Both the position numbers and the translations under genes were made by a program. Below, in pieces: positions 1 through 8,211 of a stretch of DNA of 47,930 nucleotides. The notes beneath the pieces were generated by a model. That model did not search any database and was not told where the DNA came from. It was given only the letters and a program-made list of their open reading frames with translations. Origin of the DNA: Alphaproteobacteria bacterium (GTDB lineage: Bacteria; Pseudomonadota; Alphaproteobacteria; Thalassobaculales; Thalassobaculaceae); contig JABMNR010000197.1 of assembly GCA_013203465.1 (NCBI GenBank), positions 1 through 47,930 on the forward strand, in the 5' to 3' direction. Numbering within the stretch: the first letter of the stretch is position 1; each line of letters begins with the position of its first letter.

Positions 1-295
1 CCCGGGCGACTGGGCCGCTTCCTGCCCTGCCGCAGCCGAAGCCGCAGCACGCCGCCCCTATGCGGTCTTGCTCCCGGTGGGGTTTACCTTGCCGCTCGGG
101 TTACCCTCCGCGCGGTGCGCTCTTACCGCACCCTTTCAGCCTTGCCGGGGCGAACCCCGGCGGTCTCCTCTCTGTGGCACTGTCCCTGGGGTCGCCCCCG
201 CCGGGTGTTACCCGGCACCGTGTTCTCGTGGAGCCCGGACTTTCCTCCAGCCCCGGCCGAAACCGGAACCAGCGGCCGTCCGACCGTCTGAGCCT
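1..295 (-). ncRNA. rnpB: RNase P RNA, class A (partial, 3' part beyond window)
   Basis: Catalytic RNA of ribonuclease P, which removes 5' leaders from pre-tRNAs. Read on the minus strand, 247 to 231 carries the universal core GAGGAAAGTCCGGGCTC, followed by the GC-rich P3-type arm, the AGAGAGGAGACC segment, and the GGTAAGAGCGCACC loop near 127-114. The sequence then enters the specificity-domain arms and runs off the left edge. The conserved 3' half of P4 and the end of P1 are therefore not in the window. The 5' end is set at about 295 from the promoter upstream and from the CAGACGGTCGGACGG segment, which should form the 5' strand of P1. Short open frames read across this RNA are not genes. 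Confidence 0.95.
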
Positions 296-301
296 GGGGG
301 A

Positions 302-330
302 CAGGTAGGCGTGCGCGAGGAGGGCGTCAA
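302..330 (-). promoter_or_regulatory. rnpB promoter
   Basis: On the minus strand a TTGACG -35 box (330-325) and a TACCTG -10 box (307-302) are separated by exactly 17 bases. This places +1 near 295, where the RNase P RNA should begin. It is the clearest housekeeping promoter in the window and serves as a template for the others called here. Confidence 0.75.
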
Positions 331-373
331 GCGAGGTGATTGCATCTCACGCACGGCCCCTGCACGCTAAGCC

Positions 374-1012
374 ATGTCCGCGCCGCTCGACCTCTTCGGT
401 TTCGCGCCGAGCGTCTATGTCCGCTCGGTGCGGCTGGCGCTGGAGGAGAAGGGGCTACCCTACACCCTGCACGAGGTGAACCCGTTCGCCGAGGGCGGCG
501 CGCCGGACTGGTACGCCGCGCTACAGCCGTTCGGCAAGATCCCGGCGCTGCGCGACGGCGCGGTCACGCTGTACGAGTCCGACGCGATCCTGCGCTATCT
601 CGACGCCGCCTATCCCGAGCCGCCGTTGATCCCCAAGGATGCGCTGGCCCAGGCGCGGATGACCCAGATCATGCGGATCATGGACCATTACGGCTACCCG
701 GCGATGGTTTGGGGGGTGTTCGTGCCCGTGGTGCGCGGCGGCGAGGGCCGCATGCCGTACGGCGATGCCATGGCGATGGCCGCCACGGTGCTATCCGAAC
801 TGGATCGGCTGATGCCCGAAGGCGCCGATTTTCTCGCCGGCGACGGGCTCACCCTGGCCGACAGCCATGCCTATCCGAGCCTGCTGTACTTCGCCGAGGC
901 CGCGCCGGGGCGCGCGGCCATCGCCGCGTGGCCGCGCCTGGACGACTGGTTGCGCCGGATGGGTGAGCGGCCGTCGGTGCGGGCGGCGATACAAACATCG
1001 GATGCCACATAG
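374..1012 (+). CDS. glutathione S-transferase family protein
   Basis: A 212-residue cytosolic GST-fold protein. The N-terminal thioredoxin-like domain (about 1-80) has the expected start (LFGFAPSVYVRSVRLAL), a cis-proline region (GKIPAL) and the ESDAILRYL segment that binds the gamma-glutamyl part of glutathione. The C-terminal half is the all-helical GST_C domain ending in DDWLRRMGERPSVRAA. Length is normal for the family. It presumably conjugates or reduces electrophiles with glutathione; the substrate cannot be read from sequence. The ATG at 374 has no strong Shine-Dalgarno. It stands alone between rnpB (opposite strand) and the convergent GFA-fold gene, which is also a glutathione-linked fold. 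Confidence 0.9.
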   Translation: MSAPLDLFGFAPSVYVRSVRLALEEKGLPYTLHEVNPFAEGGAPDWYAALQPFGKIPALRDGAVTLYESDAILRYLDAAYPEPPLIPKDALAQARMTQIMRIMDHYGYPAMVWGVFVPVVRGGEGRMPYGDAMAMAATVLSELDRLMPEGADFLAGDGLTLADSHAYPSLLYFAEAAPGRAAIAAWPRLDDWLRRMGERPSVRAAIQTSDAT

Positions 1013-1044
1013 GCGCTGCAGCCACCAAACGCTATGTGCCCGCC

Positions 1045-1488
1045 TTAGCCATGATCCGCGATGGCTTTTTCCGGACCGCCCGCCGGCATCTCGGGGAAGG
1101 ACGGCAGCGCCGGGTCCACATAGTCCCAGGCCGCCGCGCGGCTGGCGTAGACGACCATTTGCGGCGTCACGGCATTCGGGTCATCCAGGCTCGACGCGCG
1201 CGGAAAGACCATGCCCGGCATCGCGGAATTCTTGGAATAGATCGCCGACCCGCAGGTCGGGCAGAATCCCCGGCTGACGATATTTCCGCTGTCGGCCGGG
1301 CGGTCGTAGAACGCCACCGGGCCTGTGACCGACAGGGCGTCCGCCGGGATGACGATGTGCGTGCAATGGCCGGTGCCGCTGGATTTGCGGCAGTCCACGC
1401 AATGGCAGTGCGCGACGATCCGAGGCTCGGCGGTGCTCTCGAAGCGTACCGCGCCACAGAGGCAACCACCCTTGAAACCGTTCGACAT
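1045..1488 (-). CDS. GFA/CENP-V-fold zinc protein
   Basis: A 147-residue protein of the glutathione-dependent formaldehyde-activating (GFA/CENP-V) family. It has the cysteine pattern of the fold: GGCLCGAVRF near the N-terminus, AHCHCVDCRKSSGTGHCTH near residues 27-44, and RGFCPTCGSAIY around 72-84. These supply the two zinc sites. Family members are often labelled S-(hydroxymethyl)glutathione synthase, but most have unknown substrates. The ATG at 1488 has a strong GGGAGGA Shine-Dalgarno. The gene is divergent from an HxlR-type regulator 79 bases away and is its most likely target, possibly as part of a response to reactive aldehydes or electrophiles. Confidence 0.88.
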   Translation of the reverse strand: MSNGFKGGCLCGAVRFESTAEPRIVAHCHCVDCRKSSGTGHCTHIVIPADALSVTGPVAFYDRPADSGNIVSRGFCPTCGSAIYSKNSAMPGMVFPRASSLDDPNAVTPQMVVYASRAAAWDYVDPALPSFPEMPAGGPEKAIADHG

Positions 1489-1515
1489 CGTATCCTCCCT
1501 GGGGTTGATTCATGA

Positions 1516-1556
1516 GTTACTGTATTATCCTATCTTGTAACTTGCAATTAACAAGT
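1516..1556. promoter_or_regulatory. overlapping dyads in the GFA/HxlR divergent promoter region
   Basis: The 79-base gap between the divergent genes is AT-rich against a GC-rich background and holds two inverted repeats. One is GTTAC (1516-1520) with GTAAC (1537-1541). The other is ACTTG (1540-1544) with CAAGT (1552-1556) around a 7-base spacer. HxlR-family dimers bind dyads of this kind next to divergent genes, so this is the likely operator. Assignment to the adjacent regulator is inference from position. Confidence 0.5.
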
Positions 1557-1567
1557 GACTATCGCTT

Positions 1568-1942
1568 ATGAATCGCCTGACCGAACGCAAATCACGCTCA
1601 GGATGCCCGATCGCCACCACCCTCGACATCGTGGGCGACCGCTGGACCCTGGTCATCCTGCGCGACATGCTCACCGGCAAGAAACGGTTTTCCGAGTTTC
1701 TCGACTCGCCGGAACGGATCACCACCAACGTGCTCACCGATCGGCTCGTGCTGATGGAGGCGGCGGGTCTGGTGGCAAAGACGCCGTACCAGCTTCGGCC
1801 CAGGCGGTTCGACTATGTTCTGACGCCGAAGGGGGAAGCGCTCCTGCCGGTGCTGCAGGAAGTCTCCCGCTGGGCCAACCGTTTCATGCCCGATACCTGG
1901 ACCCCGCCGCCGAGTTTCATGAACCGGAAGGTTGATGGTTAG
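1568..1942 (+). CDS. HxlR-family transcriptional regulator
   Basis: A 124-residue winged-helix regulator. The family signature is clear: a Cys near the N-terminus (SGCPIATTLDIVGDRWTLVILRDM), the ERITTNVLTDRL recognition-helix region and the wing RRFDYVLTPKGEALLPVL. The single N-terminal Cys13 sits where redox-sensing HxlR/YodB/HypR proteins have their reactive cysteine. This makes an electrophile- or thiol-responsive switch plausible, although only the residue is seen. It is divergent from the GFA-fold gene, with candidate operator dyads between them. Its stop lies about 95 bases before the start chosen for the NHL-repeat gene. Confidence 0.92.
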   Translation: MNRLTERKSRSGCPIATTLDIVGDRWTLVILRDMLTGKKRFSEFLDSPERITTNVLTDRLVLMEAAGLVAKTPYQLRPRRFDYVLTPKGEALLPVLQEVSRWANRFMPDTWTPPPSFMNRKVDG

Positions 1943-2036
1943 CGCACAGCACATCGTCGCTGGTAGCGGCGCGCGGCGATGTTTGTCATCATTGATAACC
2001 GTTGATACGGCCTCCACACGCAGAAAGAGGCGGTCC

Positions 2037-2897
2037 ATGATCTCGCGCCTTGTTTGGGTATTGCTCGTTGCCCTCGCGGCCTCCCCGGCAACGGCGGCTG
2101 AGCTGACGCTGGAGTTCATCGCGGCCAGCACCGTTGCGCTTGAAAACCCCCACGACCTGAAGCTGTCGCCGGACGGCAGGTATTTGTTCGTGTCCGACGT
2201 GGGACACAACCGCGTCGCTATTCTCGATCCGGAGACCCTCGCGCTTGTCTCGGCGTTCGGCGCCGACCATCAGTCCGGCACCCATGACATCGATTTCGAC
2301 GCCGGGGGCCGCGCGTATGTCGCCGACACCCACAACAACCGTGTCACGATCTATGCCATGGATGGCCTGCAAGCCACCCTGGTCGGCCAGCTTGCCGACC
2401 GTGTGCGCGGCCCCGAAGGCGTGCTGGCGCATCCCAACGGCCGGGTCTATGTCGCCGGCGCCTGGTCCGGCAATGTCGTGGCGTACGAGGACGGAAAGAT
2501 TGTCGCGGAGCTTGCCGGCCTGTCGTCGCCGCATGATTTGGAACGCGCGCCCGACGGCACCATCTGGCTGGCCGACGCCGGAAACGACCGCATGCTGTTG
2601 CTGTCGCCCGACCTCGCCGTCCTGCGGGAGTTGAGCGGCGCGCCGTACCATTTCAACGGCGTCCGCTATCAGGACATCCTGCCGGACGGCACCTTGATCG
2701 TGGCGGACAAGAACAACCACCAGGTCAAGGTCATCGCCCCGGACGGCACACTGCTGCTGACCCTGGGCACCGGCCGGGCAGGAAAAGGCCCCGGCCGCTT
2801 CACGACACCCGAGGGGATCGAGGTGAACGGCGACACGCTGTGGATTTCCGATTCCGGCAATGACCGCGTGGTGATGTACCGAATCAAGAGAAACTGA
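2037..2897 (+). CDS. secreted NHL-repeat beta-propeller protein
   Basis: A 286-residue exported protein. The ATG at 2037 follows AAAGAGG and opens a typical signal peptide (MISRLVWVLLVALAASPATA, cleavage about residue 21). An in-frame start at 1932 would add 35 residues that spoil the signal peptide and overlap the regulator. The mature part is six NHL/SMP-30-like blades with repeated hydrophobic-D-x-GHNRV-type motifs (SDVGHNRVAIL, ADTHNNRVTIY, ADAGNDRMLLL, ADKNNHQVKVI, SDSGNDRVVMY). It probably forms a beta-propeller in the periplasm. No catalytic residues are evident, so it could bind a ligand or act as a lactonase-like enzyme. It is convergent with the decarboxylase gene. Confidence 0.85.
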   Translation: MISRLVWVLLVALAASPATAAELTLEFIAASTVALENPHDLKLSPDGRYLFVSDVGHNRVAILDPETLALVSAFGADHQSGTHDIDFDAGGRAYVADTHNNRVTIYAMDGLQATLVGQLADRVRGPEGVLAHPNGRVYVAGAWSGNVVAYEDGKIVAELAGLSSPHDLERAPDGTIWLADAGNDRMLLLSPDLAVLRELSGAPYHFNGVRYQDILPDGTLIVADKNNHQVKVIAPDGTLLLTLGTGRAGKGPGRFTTPEGIEVNGDTLWISDSGNDRVVMYRIKRN

Positions 2898-2937
2898 TGG
2901 TGGGTGGCTAGCCGTTAAGCCCCGAAGCCGCGGTGCC

Positions 2938-4185
2938 TCACACGCACACCACGCCGAGCGGCGGGAAGCCGTTGAAGCCGACCGAGGCGTAGGTCGAGGT
3001 GTAGGCGCCGGTGGCCAGGACGAGCACCGCGTCACCAGCCGCCAGGTCGAGCGGCAACTGGTAGCCGGCCTTCTCGTACAGGGTGTCGGCGCTGTCGCAG
3101 GACGGGCCGGCGAGGATCACCGGGCCGGTCGGACCGCCGTCCTTGGTGGTGGTCAGCCGGTATTTGATCGCCTCGTCCATGGTCTCGGCCAGGCCGGAGA
3201 ATTTGCCGATGTCGAGATAGACCCAGCGCGGCTCGTCCCCGGCGTCGTCCTTGCGCGAGACCAGCACCACCTCGGCGCGAATCACCCCGGCGTCGCCGAC
3301 CAGCCCGCGGCCGGGCTCGGCGATGGTGACGATCGAGCGGCCGCCGAAATGCCGGGTCAGCGCGGCCTCGATCGCCAGCCCATAGGTCTCGATCGCCGCC
3401 ACTTCGGCGCGGTAGCGGGCCGGAAAGCCGCCGCCGAGGTTGACCAGATCGAGGGTGATGCCGTCGGCGTCCAGCCGGTCGAACAGCGCCGCCACCTCGG
3501 CCAGGGCGGCGTCCCATTGCGTCAGGTCCGCCTGTTGCGAGCCGACATGGAACGACACGCCGCGCGGGATCAAGCCGAGCATCACCGCCCGCCGCAGCAG
3601 GGTCTCGGCCATCGCCGGGGTGCACCCGAACTTGCGCGACAGCGGCCAGTCCGCGCCGTCGCCCGAGGTCAGGATGCGGCAGAACACCTCCGCGCCCGGC
3701 GCGGCGCGGGCGATCTTGGCCAGCTCCTGCTCGCTGTCGAAGGCGAACAACGGCACGCCCAGCGCATGGGCGTAGGCGATGTCGCGTTCTTTCTTGATGG
3801 TGTTGCCGTAGGACAGCCGTTCGGCGTTGATGCCGCGGGCCATGCAGGCGTCGATCTCGCCGGGGCTGGCGACGTCGAACCGGGCGCCCAGCAGGGACAG
3901 CCGCTCAAGAATGGCGGGATCGGGATTGGCCTTGATCGCATAGTAGATCGCGGTATCCGGCAGGGCGCGGGCCAGCGCCCGGTAGTTCCACTCGACCACC
4001 GATAGATCAACCACCAGGACCGGGTCCTGGTGCGGATGATCGTCGAGCCATCGTCGCATCGCCTCGGTCACCTCGCCGCGCGGCGGCACGCTGGCCGGGA
4101 CCACGCTGAGCAGCGGCTTGGAGGCGGGGATACGGGTGGTGATGGAAAGACGGCGGGCCGGATCGCCCGGATCGGGTTGCAGCAT
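2938..4185 (-). CDS. ornithine decarboxylase, fold type III PLP (possibly ornithine/lysine)
   Basis: A 415-residue enzyme that decarboxylates ornithine to putrescine, the entry step of polyamine synthesis. PLP-binding Lys85 lies in YYAIKANP, His213 in SFHVGSQ, the glycine loop in NLGGGFP (about 249-255) and Glu290 in AEPGRG. Catalytic Cys363 is in GPSCDSAD, the form typical of ornithine rather than diaminopimelate decarboxylases. Some alphaproteobacterial members also use lysine. The ATG at 4185 is chosen because AGGGGGA lies eight bases upstream. The frame stays open 90 bases further, but that start has no ribosome site. The N-terminus is about 40 residues longer than in shorter homologues. 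It follows the amidase gene after a 129-base leader. Confidence 0.9.
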   Translation of the reverse strand: MLQPDPGDPARRLSITTRIPASKPLLSVVPASVPPRGEVTEAMRRWLDDHPHQDPVLVVDLSVVEWNYRALARALPDTAIYYAIKANPDPAILERLSLLGARFDVASPGEIDACMARGINAERLSYGNTIKKERDIAYAHALGVPLFAFDSEQELAKIARAAPGAEVFCRILTSGDGADWPLSRKFGCTPAMAETLLRRAVMLGLIPRGVSFHVGSQQADLTQWDAALAEVAALFDRLDADGITLDLVNLGGGFPARYRAEVAAIETYGLAIEAALTRHFGGRSIVTIAEPGRGLVGDAGVIRAEVVLVSRKDDAGDEPRWVYLDIGKFSGLAETMDEAIKYRLTTTKDGGPTGPVILAGPSCDSADTLYEKAGYQLPLDLAAGDAVLVLATGAYTSTYASVGFNGFPPLGVVCV

Positions 4186-4300
4186 CGTGGGTTCCCCCTT
4201 CGCAACCGGCCCGGGCGTGACGCCACCAAGACCGGGGTTGAGAAAAGAGACGCCTCGTCGTTGCTTAACCACCATGGGGCCAGGGGCACGTGCGGTCGCG
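4186..4300 (-). promoter_or_regulatory. candidate leader element of the ornithine decarboxylase gene (speF-type?)
   Basis: The 129 bases between the amidase stop and the decarboxylase start are long for this compact region. They hold GC-rich self-complementary stretches (for example GGCGTcACGCC) around a TCTTTTCTCAACCCC core. Alphaproteobacterial ornithine decarboxylase genes are known to carry a conserved leader RNA, the speF motif. I cannot align this region to that family from memory, so the call rests on position and length. The segment is also open in frame with the decarboxylase. Confidence 0.3.
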
Positions 4301-4314
4301 TCGCAGGCGGGAAA

Positions 4315-5048
4315 TTAAGAATTAACCCTCGGCGGCGCAAGCTTTTTTTCAGCTTTCGGGATCAATTCGGCCACGGCGGCCGGCATGGCGGCCATGCGTG
4401 GATGGAGTGGCTGGCCCAACGCGTCCGGTGTCCAATGACGGCGGAACGCCTCCAGCGCGGCGCGGGTGGCTGGATCGGCGAAGCGCGGTGCCCCGACGCG
4501 GTAGCCGATCCGCGCCAGATTACCGGCAACCGCCGCTTCATCCAGTTCGGCGGGCGGTGGCGATTCGGGGAAGACGCCGATGCCCGCCCGCGCCAGCCGG
4601 CGCCAGTCGAGCCGGTGGCCGGGATCGATCTTGCGGTCGGGCGCGACGTCGCTGTGCCCCAGCACCCGGTGCGGCGGAATTGGACACCTGGCCAGGATAT
4701 CCCGGCACAACGCGATCAGCGCGACCAGCTGCGCCTCGGGGAAATCGCCATAGCCGTGACTGTGTCCAGGATTGTCCAACTCGATGCCGATCGAACGGCT
4801 GTTGATGTCGCTCTCCCCGGCCCACCAGGCGCGGCCGGCATGCCAGGCGCGGCGCTGCTCCGACACCAGGCGAAACACCCGGCCATCGCGGGCGATCAGA
4901 TAGTGGGCGCTGACCTGGGCGGTCGGATCGCACAGCCGGTCCAGCGCCAGTTCGGCCGTCGCCATGTCGGTGTAATGCAGCAGCAGCATGTCGATCGGCG
5001 CCCCGTCACGGCGCGGGCCGTGGTTCGGCGAAGCGCGGTCGATCGGCC

Positions 5049-5052
<4 letters not shown>
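4315..5052 (-). CDS. N-acetylmuramoyl-L-alanine amidase (AmiD/AmpD-like, with peptidoglycan-binding tail)
   Basis: A 245-residue zinc amidase that cuts the bond between N-acetylmuramic acid and the stem peptide. The Amidase_2 domain (about 10-155) shows the zinc ligands His26 (LLLHYT), His133 and Asp143 (GHSDVAPDRKIDPG), with Glu91 in IELDNPG and a WHAG motif at 70-73. The tail (about 165-230) resembles a helical peptidoglycan-binding domain (GYRVGAPRFADPATRAALEAFRRHW), as in AmiD. No signal peptide is seen, so it may act on recycled cytoplasmic muropeptides. The start is TTG at 5052, overlapping the uup stop as TTGA; GAGGA lies eight bases upstream. Confidence 0.88.
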
Positions 5053-6908
<1,856 letters not shown>

Positions 6909-6911
6909 GGT

Positions 6912-7646
6912 TCAGGTCAGGCCCCGGCTCTGCTTGATGCGAGCCCAGGCGGCGTTGATGGCGGCCGTCCTCCCGGTCGCGGCCGCGACCAATTCCTCGG
7001 GCAGACCGTCGGCGATCAGCCGGTCGGGATGGGTTTCGCGGATCAACCGGCGGTAGGCGGCCTTGACCGCGGCGTCCGAGGCGCCCGGCTCGACTCCCAG
7101 CATGGAGTAAGGGTCCTGACCGGCGTCGCCGACATAGGTCGCGCGCATGCGGTCGAAGGCCAATCCGTCGAACCCGAAGATCTCGGCCACACGCTGTAGA
7201 TAAGCGACTTCGTTCTCGTGCAGCACGCCGTCCGCCTTGGCGATGTGAAACAGCGAGCCCATCAACTGATCCAGCACCGGCGACGCCGGATTGAACAGAC
7301 GGGCGATCTGGGTGGCATAGGCTTCGAAGCCGTCGCTGGTGCGCCGCGCCAGATTCCAAATTCGGCCGACGTTCGCGGTCTCCTCGGGTGGAACGCGGAA
7401 CACCTCGCGAAAGGCGGCGATCTCGTCGCGGGTGACCACGCCGTCGGCCTTGGCCATTTTCGCACCCAGCGCGATCACACCGATGGTGAAGGCGATCTTC
7501 TTGGTCGCGGCTTCCTCGTCGATGGGGCGGTCGTCGGTTGCGTATCGGTCGATCGCATGGCCACCGGCCACGCCCAGCAACGCGCCCAGAGGTCCACCCA
7601 GCGCGAAGCCGGCGGCGCCGCCAATGATTTTCCCCCAGATGCTCAC
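6912..7646 (-). CDS. djlA: DjlA-type J-domain protein with TerB domain
   Basis: A 244-residue co-chaperone. It has a Gly-rich hydrophobic N-terminus (about 1-32) that can insert in the inner membrane, a TerB-like helical domain (about 50-160, with repeated AKADGVV/AKADGVL motifs), and a C-terminal J domain (about 178-244). The HPD motif is at 206-208 (THPDR), the tripeptide that stimulates DnaK ATPase. In Escherichia coli DjlA works with DnaK in envelope stress signalling. It starts with GTG at 7646 behind a GGGACG sequence. It leads a probable operon with uup and the amidase, with a gap of three bases and then a four-base overlap. Confidence 0.93.
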   Translation of the reverse strand: MSIWGKIIGGAAGFALGGPLGALLGVAGGHAIDRYATDDRPIDEEAATKKIAFTIGVIALGAKMAKADGVVTRDEIAAFREVFRVPPEETANVGRIWNLARRTSDGFEAYATQIARLFNPASPVLDQLMGSLFHIAKADGVLHENEVAYLQRVAEIFGFDGLAFDRMRATYVGDAGQDPYSMLGVEPGASDAAVKAAYRRLIRETHPDRLIADGLPEELVAAATGRTAAINAAWARIKQSRGLT

Positions 7647-7719
7647 GCGTTCGTCCCGTTGGCCTCGATCACGCGGGTCGTCGCCGCGCGCGGGATTTTG
7701 GCGGTCGAGCCCGGGTGGG

Positions 7720-8061
7720 TCAACGCCCCCGGGTTGCGCGGGTGAAGTACTCCATAATAGCTTTTTTCTTATGCTTCTCGATCATGAAGAATTGCGCGGC
7801 GAGCTTGTCGCCCGCAACCCGGGTGACTATGGCTTCGGCGTTGAATTCGATCAAACCCTGTTCGGTAGTGACTTCCACGGAGAGTTTAAATTTCTGGCCC
7901 TTGGCCAAGCGTCCATCATGGCCGTTGATCAGGACGCCGTTGGTGCTCCAGTTTTCCAGTGGATAAGTTTGGCTGTCGACGCGCACCGACCCCACCGCAT
8001 GAACGCGCGGTGCGGCGCGCATCTCCTTGCTGGAAAACGACGCTTTGATGGCCGACCACAT
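7720..8061 (-). CDS. PilZ-domain protein (c-di-GMP receptor candidate)
   Basis: A 113-residue single-domain PilZ protein. The c-di-GMP signature is present in both parts: R15-A-A-P-R19 and N37-W-S39-T-N-G42 (the D/N-x-S-x-x-G motif), followed by beta strands (VLINGHDGRLAKGQKFKLSVEV, AEAIVTRVAGDKLAAQF). It may therefore bind the second messenger directly and pass the signal to a partner. No effector domain is attached. The ATG at 8061 follows AGAGG at eight bases; a TTG six bases earlier is a weaker alternative. It is divergent from the large glycosyltransferase gene across 150 bases, a possible hint that it acts on surface polysaccharide. Confidence 0.85.
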   Translation of the reverse strand: MWSAIKASFSSKEMRAAPRVHAVGSVRVDSQTYPLENWSTNGVLINGHDGRLAKGQKFKLSVEVTTEQGLIEFNAEAIVTRVAGDKLAAQFFMIEKHKKKAIMEYFTRATRGR

Positions 8062-8211
8062 GATCAAGACCTCTTGCTTAACGGCTCCCCACCGTTCCAG
8101 CGCACCATGTTACCCGGGGATCGCTGAACAAAAGGTTAAAATTCACGGGGATGGGAGCGCGCCCTGGGGCATGTTAGGAGCCTGTGATCGCAACCGCCGC
8201 CCCTCTGGCCC

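Noticed and set aside
60-370. Short open frames (82 and 100 codons) at the left edge
   Set aside because: They lie across the RNase P RNA, whose conserved core and promoter are clear on the other strand.
4186-4275. Longer start for the ornithine decarboxylase at 4275
   Set aside because: No Shine-Dalgarno before it, while AGGGGGA lies at the right distance before ATG 4185.
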